This document shows positions 13,137 to 20,080 of a DNA stretch of 31,016 nt, piece by piece. Position numbers and translations under genes: made by a program. The notes under the pieces were generated by a model that was given only the letters and a program-made list of their open reading frames with translations, was not told the origin of the DNA and searched no databases. Origin of the DNA: a virus; IMG/VR virus record IMGVR_UViG_3300033153_004513, positions 1 to 31,016 of that record, one strand, 5' to 3'. The number at the start of each line of letters is the position of its first letter. Within the stretch, counting starts at the first letter, position 1.

Positions 13137-13528
13137 TTGACCTCCTTGAACGGGCAATCGGATTTGTGAAGCTCTTCGTCCCAGCCCTGACCTTTGCAGG
13201 TCGAACAGATATAAAATCTACCAGCTGGGTCACGATATGATTGGACTTCATAACTTTCGCCCGTTCCGTCTGGAGTTTTTCCTGTATGAACATTCCGGGC
13301 GGCGTATCGAATCGAACCTTCAATCGCTCGGAACATCGAGAATGGGGTGTTCACTGAATGACCTTCGTGGAGAGTTTCCAGAATCAGCTCGGTATCTTTG
13401 TAAGCTCCAGCCAGAACTTCGACCATTTCGTCTTTGGTCACTTCGAACCATCCAGTCGGTTCTCCCTCGGCCTCAAGTTTAGCCGGGGCGTCCTTCCATT
13501 TTTTCTGATACTTGAAATTCTGCATCAT
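13133..13528 (-). CDS. Hypothetical protein with zinc-like C-terminus
   Basis: A 131-residue protein. Most of it is unplaced (TGWFEVTKDEMVEVLAG, then a SIRYAARNVHTG helix). The C-terminus has ICSTCKGQGWDEELHKSDCPF: CxxCxGxG and a later C, similar to a DnaJ-type zinc motif. The ATG at 13528 is used because AAAAAGGAGCCC precedes it; the longer frame starts upstream of the transcription start. It is the first gene of the unit driven by the promoter at 13586-13614. Confidence 0.6.
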   Translation of the reverse strand: MMQNFKYQKKWKDAPAKLEAEGEPTGWFEVTKDEMVEVLAGAYKDTELILETLHEGHSVNTPFSMFRAIEGSIRYAARNVHTGKTPDGTGESYEVQSYRDPAGRFYICSTCKGQGWDEELHKSDCPFKEVK

Positions 13529-13585
13529 TTTTGGGCTCCTTTTTCTAAAAAAATAGGTTGGTAAGGTACAATCGTTCCTACTTCT

Positions 13586-13614
13586 ATTGTAGCACACTTG
13601 TACCACAAAGTCAA
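13586..13614 (-). promoter_or_regulatory. Promoter TTGACT-17-TACAAT
   Basis: -35 TTGACT, a 17-base spacer starting TTGTGGTACA, and an extended -10 TGC-TACAAT. It drives the two genes at 13528-12927. It is probably the first early promoter after the late block, and it shares its spacer motif with the one at 12843-12871. Confidence 0.85.
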
Positions 13615-13670
13615 TACCCCAATGTTAGAAGTTTATAAGAATCGCATCTGAATTCGAAATGGCTTCGCTA

Positions 13671-13685
13671 TTCACGCTCTGAACG
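13671..13685. repeat. 15-base repeat TTCACGCTCTGAACG, copy 1
   Basis: The same 15 bases occur at 24620-24634. The core TTCA/TGAA arms make a weak inverted repeat. Function unknown. Confidence 0.5.
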
Positions 13686-13700
13686 TAACCCAGATAAATC

Positions 13701-13739
13701 AAAGACCTCATGTGAACACGAGCGTCACATGAGGTCTTT
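13701..13739. terminator. Strong bidirectional-looking terminator
   Basis: A 15-base perfect stem (13701-13715 with 13725-13739) and a 9-base loop. The plus strand follows with eight T, the minus strand with TTTGATTT. It ends the long late operon after the lysis genes, and may also stop transcription entering from the left. Confidence 0.85.
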
Positions 13740-13775
13740 TTTTTCGTTAGGTTTGCTCTTTAGCTGTTTAGGCGG

Positions 13776-14204
13776 TCAGACTGGAAACAGTCTTTTGAAC
13801 GCCAGCTGACTCAGGCCATAGATCGAAGTTCCTATGGTCAAGAAGTTAGCCAAAGAGAATTCGAGTCCAGATATTTCCAGCGTGCCAGTTATCAACATTG
13901 CAATCGCTGAAAATATATAACAGACTACAAAAATTAGATCGTGAGCTTGCTTATCAACTAACGAGAATCTCCTCTTTAGCCAGTTGAAAAAAGTCAAACC
14001 GAATTGCGGAACCAGGGTAAACAACAAAACGATTATTCCGACGATTAGCTTCTCTGCCGTGAAGCCTCCGAAAAAGCCGACGATCAAGGCGAAGCTGAAC
14101 AGTCCGAACACATCTCCCACGATTGCTCCATAGATCACGGCCACTAAGACCACAATCAGCAAGAGCGACATGATTACAAATAGTGAAGCCTTTGCTACTC
14201 TCAT
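13776..14204 (-). CDS. Four-helix membrane protein, candidate holin
   Basis: A 142-residue membrane protein with about four hydrophobic segments: near 7-30, 33-70 (possibly two), 90-112 and 115-135. Basic loops (KRRF, KRLFPV) lie at the ends. It is the last gene of the late operon after the endolysin, a common holin or membrane accessory position. GGAAAGGAG supports the ATG. It lacks a recognised holin signature, so the function is inferred from place and topology. Confidence 0.6.
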   Translation of the reverse strand: MRVAKASLFVIMSLLLIVVLVAVIYGAIVGDVFGLFSFALIVGFFGGFTAEKLIVGIIVLLFTLVPQFGLTFFNWLKRRFSLVDKQAHDLIFVVCYIFSAIAMLITGTLEISGLEFSLANFLTIGTSIYGLSQLAFKRLFPV

Positions 14205-14231
14205 TTGAAACTCCTTTCCCTTTCGGGATGT

Positions 14232-14555
14232 TTAGGGTAAAAACCCTTCGACAATTTTTTGAAAACCTACTGTATATTCTATCAGGTGGAACATTATATA
14301 GTAAGTCGTGGCCAGAGTGAAGAGAACGGCGATAGTTGCCACGGGTTTGTTTTTCAAGAGCCAGATAATCGACGGGCTCTTTTTTGATTCCCTGATATAC
14401 TCCATGATTTCCACTTGATTATCGGTGTTCTGTTCGTGAGAGATATAGTTTTTTCGAAGCACTTTATAAATCAAGCCCCCACTATTTTTTATCCTATCGT
14501 CCAACTCTTGGACTATCAAATCTTTTTCGGTTATCTCTTCAACGGTTCGACACAT
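14232..14555 (-). CDS. Tail-anchored membrane protein, candidate holin/antiholin
   Basis: A 107-residue protein. Residues 1-65 are charged and helical; the C-terminal part has one membrane span (PVATIAVLFTLATTYYIMFHL) after a WLLKNK boundary. Its position directly after the endolysin stop (two-base gap) argues for a lysis role, such as a bitopic holin or regulator. No family recognised. Confidence 0.55.
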   Translation of the reverse strand: MCRTVEEITEKDLIVQELDDRIKNSGGLIYKVLRKNYISHEQNTDNQVEIMEYIRESKKSPSIIWLLKNKPVATIAVLFTLATTYYIMFHLIEYTVGFQKIVEGFLP

Positions 14556-14557
14556 GG

Positions 14558-15283
14558 CTATCTCTTTTGATCTTTCGTGAATTGTATCACTTTATCCAGA
14601 GCTTGATTCACTTCAACGTCACAATCCGGCGGGGGCGGCGATGGGACTGTCCCGATTCCAAAATAAATATTCAGCTCTTCAACCGTTCCATTGAATACGT
14701 CTAAATCCACGTATTGCTCCGCACATCCATAATCTGCCCCTTTCCCTTTCTTTGTATATTGCCCGAACTTCCAGGGTCTATTCAACTCAATAAGTTTTTT
14801 AGGTTGCCAGGTCTGCGGTTTCGGGAATAGTGGATAAAATGAAGCCCACCAATCGATGTGTGAAATATCCACATAAGGAATAATCAAATCTCTCATAGCA
14901 TAAGAGTTCGAATAAACCAGAATCTTTATCCCTGGTCGCCTTTCAATTAGATAGTTGAGAAACTTCGCAAGCTCAAGAGCTGTTCGTTCGTTGAGATTAT
15001 TATATCCAGCTTCATAATCCACAATCAGAACTTTGAAGTCCTTTCCGGCAGTTACGTTCAATAATAAATCTGCTTGTGCTCTCCAGGGCACCCCAGACGA
15101 ATAATAATGATAGGCTCCTCGGCGTTCAAATTGCTGTACTCCTTGCCAGATAATTTTGAACCTTTCATCTTTGGTCAGAGCCCAGCTTGCTCTTTGAATA
15201 ACAAAATCGATTTGTTTGATCGCATGATCTGGGTTGAAAATTCCTTGATGTTTACTTACATCAATCCCAACTGCTCTAACCAT
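14558..15283 (-). CDS. GH25 endolysin (lysozyme)
   Basis: A 241-residue glycoside hydrolase family 25 protein. Landmarks are GIDVSKHQG (6-14), the RASWAL and YHYYSSG strands, the catalytic D89-x-E91 in VDYEAGYN, and the WWASFYP and FGQYTKKGKG blocks. It cleaves the MurNAc-GlcNAc bond in peptidoglycan for host lysis. No signal peptide is seen, so export probably depends on a holin. The C-terminal PSPPPPDCD linker leads to a short tail with no wall-binding domain. I start at 15283: GGAGGATA lies in front and the stop of the 40-residue peptide gene sits at TAATATG. The upstream frame to 15328 is less likely. Confidence 0.9.
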   Translation of the reverse strand: MVRAVGIDVSKHQGIFNPDHAIKQIDFVIQRASWALTKDERFKIIWQGVQQFERRGAYHYYSSGVPWRAQADLLLNVTAGKDFKVLIVDYEAGYNNLNERTALELAKFLNYLIERRPGIKILVYSNSYAMRDLIIPYVDISHIDWWASFYPLFPKPQTWQPKKLIELNRPWKFGQYTKKGKGADYGCAEQYVDLDVFNGTVEELNIYFGIGTVPSPPPPDCDVEVNQALDKVIQFTKDQKR

Positions 15284-15284
15284 A

Positions 15285-15407
15285 TTATCCTCCGAACATA
15301 GATTGATAGAAAAAAAGTAACGCTCCAATAATCAAAAGTAAAGCCACGAAGAATCCAACAAAAGTCGGATTTGGTGGAATTGAATTTAGTGGCGGTTCGT
15401 CTTCCAT
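15285..15407 (-). CDS. 40-residue single-span membrane peptide
   Basis: MEDEPPLNSI, then PPNPTFVGFF and a hydrophobic span VALLLIIGALLFFYQ, ending SMFGG. AAAAGGAG precedes the ATG by 7 bases. It fits exactly between the tail gene at 15420 and the endolysin, with the TAATATG junction. It is likely a lysis accessory (mini-holin or spanin-like) or a virion-associated membrane peptide. Nothing beyond context supports the exact role. Confidence 0.7.
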   Translation of the reverse strand: MEDEPPLNSIPPNPTFVGFFVALLLIIGALLFFYQSMFGG

Positions 15408-15419
15408 TATAAACTCCTT

Positions 15420-16718
15420 TTAGAAGTTTTCCCCAATAGCCAGTGGGTTTCCTCCGGCAAGCTGTGTGGGTCTCAAAGCAAAACTAGCCATCCCGATATC
15501 GCCGCCAGCACTCAAGATCCATTGAATAGATTTTGCTCCAGCTTCCAGCTTTTCAAAAAACGCAATCGCAAGACATCCATTGCCTGCTGATAGTTCATAT
15601 CCTTGAATTGAAAGTTCGTCGCTAATAAATTCTATATACCTAGTTGCATCAACTCCTCCAACCATTGAGATTATAAACGACCGTCTTTCAATTGTTGTAA
15701 TTGAATCTGAAATAGTGGTCGAAGTATCAACCGCTTTTTCAGTAACGGCCGGAACCTCTTGCATCACGTTTTCTAGAACAACTGCCATTCCAATCAAGTC
15801 TGAATTCTCAACCGCTGAACCGTTCACGACCTCAACGGCACAAACTCCGTCGGCTGGAAGATCGACCTCAAGAACATATCCAATGCCAAAATTCAACTGC
15901 CCCTGGCTGGTATCTTCACATCCGGCAATCATGGTGCAATTTACACCCCCATAAGTGAAGGTTCCTATCCAATCTCCGGGGTCGTCCTCTTCGACAACTC
16001 CGAAAACCAGAGCCATTCGATTATTGCCAGCTTCCAGCGTGTGATTGAAAGTTACCGTGTCCTGTCCCTCATCGGTATCAGAAGTCATTTCTCCGATTTG
16101 TCGAATATAACTATCTTGAGGTCGGATTGAAATCACTGATTGAATCCAAACATTAGTATCAGCACTTTGAGCGTCCCAACCCATTTCTACCGAAGCGGCG
16201 CCATCTTTATAAGCACAACCCACACAGTCGTCGTTTTCCACGAGCGTCATTCCAGCCGCATCCACAATCGGAGGCCCGGTTCTGAATTGAGCTACTAGAG
16301 AAATAACCAAATCCCCGGTCTGAGAAAATGCGATAGTGCTGGAATACAATCCTGCGGCTCCGGAGCTTTCGCCGTCGAACTCTTCAATTCCCCGAAAAGG
16401 ATTATCCGAGTCGGCTCCTGATAAAGCGATTGCATAAAGAGCGTCATAGCTGGCGGCCAAGTTTTCTGTGTTTATTGTCAGATCAGCTCCCGTTGTCGGG
16501 TTTGGCAACCAGAACCATTGAATCGTGTGATCTTGTACTCCGGAAAAATCCCAATCCCTTTGACGAATCATTTCCACGCCATCAAAAGTTGGCATCGTAT
16601 GACCAGCTGTGTTTCTGGCTCTTGCGTATCCCAATAAAAGAACATTGGTTCCAGCCGGGCAAGTAAAATCAAAATCATCGACCGTGCTTTGTTCAACCGC
16701 TTCAACCACAATTGTCAT
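15420..16718 (-). CDS. Tandem beta-sandwich virion protein
   Basis: A 432-residue protein with no helix-rich part. It looks like three related domains of about 140 residues each. The parallel blocks are LLLGYARAR, MALVFGVVEED and SFIISMVGG early in each, TFDGVEM and TFTYGGVNC after, and SVISIRP, MAVVLENV and MASFALRP at the ends. It follows the tail genes and precedes lysis, so it is probably a tail-tip or capsid-surface adhesin. Cysteines are few. It starts at a TAATG junction with the previous gene. No family name is known to me. Confidence 0.65.
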   Translation of the reverse strand: MTIVVEAVEQSTVDDFDFTCPAGTNVLLLGYARARNTAGHTMPTFDGVEMIRQRDWDFSGVQDHTIQWFWLPNPTTGADLTINTENLAASYDALYAIALSGADSDNPFRGIEEFDGESSGAAGLYSSTIAFSQTGDLVISLVAQFRTGPPIVDAAGMTLVENDDCVGCAYKDGAASVEMGWDAQSADTNVWIQSVISIRPQDSYIRQIGEMTSDTDEGQDTVTFNHTLEAGNNRMALVFGVVEEDDPGDWIGTFTYGGVNCTMIAGCEDTSQGQLNFGIGYVLEVDLPADGVCAVEVVNGSAVENSDLIGMAVVLENVMQEVPAVTEKAVDTSTTISDSITTIERRSFIISMVGGVDATRYIEFISDELSIQGYELSAGNGCLAIAFFEKLEAGAKSIQWILSAGGDIGMASFALRPTQLAGGNPLAIGENF

Positions 16719-17203
16719 TAGTTATTATCCTCCCCGCCACCAGCAATATAATCAGCTCCATCATACAAAAAAGAAGCGATATTTTTATTCCCGTTATCGC
16801 CATTCCAAGTCGGCTCTCCAATAAGACCAAGCCAAATCACCGTCGCTGGCCACGTAAGAGTTCGAGGAGTTCCGTCACCAATCAGAATCAATCTCTGGCC
16901 GCCGGGTTTTGAGGGAGCTGTAAAAGTGAAAGTGCAATCATCTGTCAGAACGACTTTTTGAAGGTTCCCATTCGTCGCCCAATTGATCGTTTTTGCGGCT
17001 CCTGAATTCCCGGCGTCGTACACTTCTCCGAAACCAACATTCTTCAAATTCAAAAGGGTGGGAATCATGTTCCCAACATTGGTGACTGCGATTTTTTTAT
17101 TCTTATCGACATCAAGAGCCTCACTGATATCAATGATCATAAAGAAATCGCCAACCGCCGGATCCGTCAATTCTACAAGAGCAGTTACTTTTTTAGTTGC
17201 CAT
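16718..17203 (-). CDS. Small tail-fibre-like structural protein
   Basis: A 161-residue protein starting MATKKVTALVELTDPAVGDFF, typical of small phage fibre or appendage subunits that begin with a tail-attachment segment. The second half is Gly/Asn/Asp-rich and beta-like (TFTFTAPSKPGGQRLILIG, PRTLTWPATV, NKNIASFLYDG). It is likely a receptor-facing or decoration protein. AGGAG precedes the ATG, and it sits between the hub-like gene and the tandem beta-sandwich gene. Confidence 0.6.
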   Translation of the reverse strand: MATKKVTALVELTDPAVGDFFMIIDISEALDVDKNKKIAVTNVGNMIPTLLNLKNVGFGEVYDAGNSGAAKTINWATNGNLQKVVLTDDCTFTFTAPSKPGGQRLILIGDGTPRTLTWPATVIWLGLIGEPTWNGDNGNKNIASFLYDGADYIAGGGEDNN

Positions 17204-17211
17204 AATTTCTC

Positions 17212-19143
17212 CTATACTTCACGAGCGACCAACCGGGTTTTTGCCAGATATCCTCGGGTCAGGTCTAGAATCATTTTCTCTACAATACCGTTTAGCTCGT
17301 TGCTTTTCAAAGTAGTGGTTTGAATAATATCATTCGGCTTGATAGTTGTCGGGAATAGAGTCATTTCCTGCTCATATCTGATTTGAAAATAATCTCTCAA
17401 TAGATCTAAAATTTCTTCCACGTTGTCAGGCGAAACCAGCGTGGCCGAAGGAACATTTTTTGCGTTCAAATCGGTCGAGGAACTAATCCCGGACTCGATA
17501 AAAGTCCAACCTCTTTGACTGTCAATATACGGGTAGCCAGTTATGGTCACGACTCCCCCGGGAGCTGATACTTGAAGATTTACAGAGTTTGACCCAAAGA
17601 CATAAGCTCCCCCAATTTCAATTTCAAAAGCATCGTCTTCGGTAACAATTTGAAAAGCATCGTCTTCGGTTGTCAGACTAGCCTCTAAGTAACCCGGGCC
17701 TGCCACGACGATTCCATAAAGCGGTTGATCGAAAACAATTTTATGAAGCCCTTCAGCTAAATCTTCCTCGTAAATATCTAGTAGCTCCGTACTCTGAGTA
17801 TAAAGGTGAGATACCAACTCAATCGAGGTCACCAGCGGTTTCAATTTCACCGGATTCGCCGAAGTTTTTTCCGTATCCTCAACGTCAAAATCCTGGACCG
17901 GGAGAACGTACTGCCCCGGCGTCCGACCGAACGTGATTGACCCAGCGAATGTTCCATCCTCCCCTTGAGCGAAATCTGTTTCATCCATTTCTCGGTAAGT
18001 AAAATTCCGCTCCAACCCGGTATCATCCAGCGGAGTCCGGCGATATCTATTAGCAGTTAGTTCGGCCGAAGTCCGGAGGTCGGACCATATCCGGCAATAA
18101 GCCACGTCCAATTTTGCTGATTTCGTTTCATTGTCTGGGTCTTTTGCGATTATTGAATTCCCAGCCAAAGTGATATCATCAACCAGTGAGCTAATATCCT
18201 GTGTTCCCAAAGACACTCCATCAAATTCCACCTCAAACTCTTCGGCATCATTTCGGTCCACTAAGATTACTAGATGATGAAAATCATAATCAGATAAGTC
18301 ACCAAGAAGCTGTTTAGTTTCCCGATTCCCCGAATCATCTTCAATCTCAAAATGAAACGAATCCCAATCTATATCAGATATCAGACCATACCCAGCGTTT
18401 CCATCATTCCAATCTTCGCATAACAAAAGGCTGGCCCAAGCATCGGACCCAGTTTTCAACCTGAGTAAAATTTCAATTGTAAAATCACTTCCAACCGGAG
18501 AATAGCTGGGGAAGGTCATTGAATCAGCGGCGGCATCTGCAAAAATAGCGTAATAATCTGATATCTCTTCCCGGACGATCTGCAAGTCTTCATTTCGAGC
18601 GGCCACGGCCACAGCTCCACAAGCGAAACAAATTTGTTGAAGAGCTGACCGATAAGTTCCCGGGGGAATCCAACCTTTCAGGGTCTTGGCTCCAATATAA
18701 GAATCTAAATCGTAGGTGAGATCAAGCCCACCCAGAACCAAATCCAAGATATCTTCAACGGAGGTGAGAGTTTCAAAAAACGCTCCCTCGAAAGGCGTCT
18801 TATCCAGAACTCCCATGATATCCATAGCCTCAAAGCTGTATTCGTATTCAGAAATATTTTCCCAATCATCTAGGAAATATTTTCCCAGCAATACGTCTTC
18901 GCCGCCCACCACTTCGTAAGCTGTTATTGGCGGCCGATCTGCCAGAAGATCTAAATAAGACCCAGAGAACATTGAAAAATCGTCGTCGTAACTGACCACC
19001 TGAAATTCAAGTTTCCCGATTGGAATCTGAACGCTTATCGGATGAATCTCTTCAATAACTTTAGCTGAAACAACCTCCGCTTTTTCGAAGGTGAGCGTGG
19101 TCGCTCCTAAAGTCATTACGAGTTTTGGGTAGGTGGTTGTCAT
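17212..19143 (-). CDS. Tail hub-like protein with inserted LamG-type domain
   Basis: A 643-residue protein. Residues 1-195 and about 408-643 look like a baseplate hub/tail-associated protein: a beta start, LLGKYFLDDWENIS, PGTYRSALQQICFACG (about 161-176) and VEKMILDLTRGYL near the end. Between them, about 198-392, lies a concanavalin/LamG-type beta-sandwich (FADAAADSMTFPSYSP, then FTIEILLRLKTG, FHHLVILVDR, LDVAYCRIWSDLRT), a carbohydrate-binding fold. A micro-duplication TEDDAFQIVTEDDAFE occurs downstream. The hub probably bears the adhesion domain at the tail tip. The start at 19143 makes an ATGA overlap with the upstream gene. Confidence 0.65.
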   Translation of the reverse strand: MTTTYPKLVMTLGATTLTFEKAEVVSAKVIEEIHPISVQIPIGKLEFQVVSYDDDFSMFSGSYLDLLADRPPITAYEVVGGEDVLLGKYFLDDWENISEYEYSFEAMDIMGVLDKTPFEGAFFETLTSVEDILDLVLGGLDLTYDLDSYIGAKTLKGWIPPGTYRSALQQICFACGAVAVAARNEDLQIVREEISDYYAIFADAAADSMTFPSYSPVGSDFTIEILLRLKTGSDAWASLLLCEDWNDGNAGYGLISDIDWDSFHFEIEDDSGNRETKQLLGDLSDYDFHHLVILVDRNDAEEFEVEFDGVSLGTQDISSLVDDITLAGNSIIAKDPDNETKSAKLDVAYCRIWSDLRTSAELTANRYRRTPLDDTGLERNFTYREMDETDFAQGEDGTFAGSITFGRTPGQYVLPVQDFDVEDTEKTSANPVKLKPLVTSIELVSHLYTQSTELLDIYEEDLAEGLHKIVFDQPLYGIVVAGPGYLEASLTTEDDAFQIVTEDDAFEIEIGGAYVFGSNSVNLQVSAPGGVVTITGYPYIDSQRGWTFIESGISSSTDLNAKNVPSATLVSPDNVEEILDLLRDYFQIRYEQEMTLFPTTIKPNDIIQTTTLKSNELNGIVEKMILDLTRGYLAKTRLVAREV

Positions 19144-19619
19144 GTTCTTGCTGGCTCCCGGCCAATACAATTTACAGTCAATCCAGTGAAATAGTTTTTA
19201 TTTCCGATTTGTTTTCGCACCTTGTCGCCCACATTTGAAAAATATGCCTCGAAAGTATAAGGTGTTCCGGTTCCGTCCGGAACGGAAACTTCGTGAAAAT
19301 TCACTGATTCGGTCAGTTTCCTCCAAAGTCTCGCATATTCGTCGGTGTCAGTGATCGAGCCGAATAGTATTCGATAATTGAAATAAACTCCTATGAGTTT
19401 TCGGTGTAATTTTCCATCATTGGTTCGTTCGGCGAACTTGTCCAAAAAATCGGCTCGACGAAAAAGACCAATGATCGGAATATTGTATTCGTTACCATCA
19501 ATCAAAATCAGGGGAACGGGAGATAATACTGCAATATCCGGAACCCAGGCCCAGACATCACCCTCACCAGGAACTTCTACCTGATTATCACTAACTACAA
19601 CCCAAGCTTTACGCACCAT
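19140..19619 (-). CDS. Tail protein, paralogue of 22153-22521
   Basis: A 159-residue protein. From residue about 37 it aligns with the 122-residue product at 22153-22521: RRADFLDKFAERTNDGKLHR, then LIGV(Y/F)FNYR, ITDTDEYxRLW, YFSNVGDK and NYFTGLTVN. It adds 37 N-terminal residues. Both resemble the small conserved tail proteins (DUF6711-like in Firmicutes phages) that sit near the tape measure and hub. A distal-tail or tail-completion role is inferred. ATGA overlap with the hub gene. Confidence 0.7.
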   Translation of the reverse strand: MVRKAWVVVSDNQVEVPGEGDVWAWVPDIAVLSPVPLILIDGNEYNIPIIGLFRRADFLDKFAERTNDGKLHRKLIGVYFNYRILFGSITDTDEYARLWRKLTESVNFHEVSVPDGTGTPYTFEAYFSNVGDKVRKQIGNKNYFTGLTVNCIGREPART

Positions 19620-19628
19620 TTTCTCTCT

Positions 19629-20069
19629 CTATTCTTTGTCTGGTTCCTCGTCTTCAAAATGCTTTCCCGAAGCCTCTTGAAAATCCATGATGAAAGCGAT
19701 AAATTGAGAACTAATCCGGGTTATCCTGAACTTCTCATTTTTCAATCTGCCCCAGATCAACCCCGCTTGATAATCTGACAGTGTGATTGTCCCTTCTTTG
19801 GTGTCGTCGAGATCGTTCACTTTTGCTGTCAGCTTGAACCACTTTGCCACATCGGTCATGGGTAAACCACCTTCGGGTACCCAATTCACTAGTAATTCTA
19901 GCCACGCCTTGTCGTGAACAAACTCTCTGACATTTCTTTTTGCCGCTTCTGTAAAAAATTCCATCAAGGCAACCGAATTCCCGCTTTCAATCAATTCTTG
20001 TAATTGCAATAGAGGGAATGTAACAACAGGATTTGTATCTCGTTTTTTCAACTTTAGTTTTACAGCCAT
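19629..20069 (-). CDS. Hypothetical protein inside tail block
   Basis: A 146-residue, mostly helical soluble protein: KLKLKKRDTNP, TFPLLQLQELIESGNSVALM, DKAWLELLVNWVPEGG and RISSQFIAFIMDFQEASGK. It has AAAGGAG in front and sits between the fibre and the second paralogue. It could be an assembly chaperone for the fibre or hub, but there is no clear family match. Removing it would restore an ordinary tail order, so it may be an insertion. Confidence 0.55.
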   Translation of the reverse strand: MAVKLKLKKRDTNPVVTFPLLQLQELIESGNSVALMEFFTEAAKRNVREFVHDKAWLELLVNWVPEGGLPMTDVAKWFKLTAKVNDLDDTKEGTITLSDYQAGLIWGRLKNEKFRITRISSQFIAFIMDFQEASGKHFEDEEPDKE

Positions 20070-20080
20070 CTTTTTCTCCT

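Noticed and set aside
12949-13323. 124-residue minus-strand frame overlapping two genes
   Set aside because: It is out of frame with the two adjoining genes that have ribosome sites and an ATGA junction, and its sequence is Arg-rich and low in protein character.
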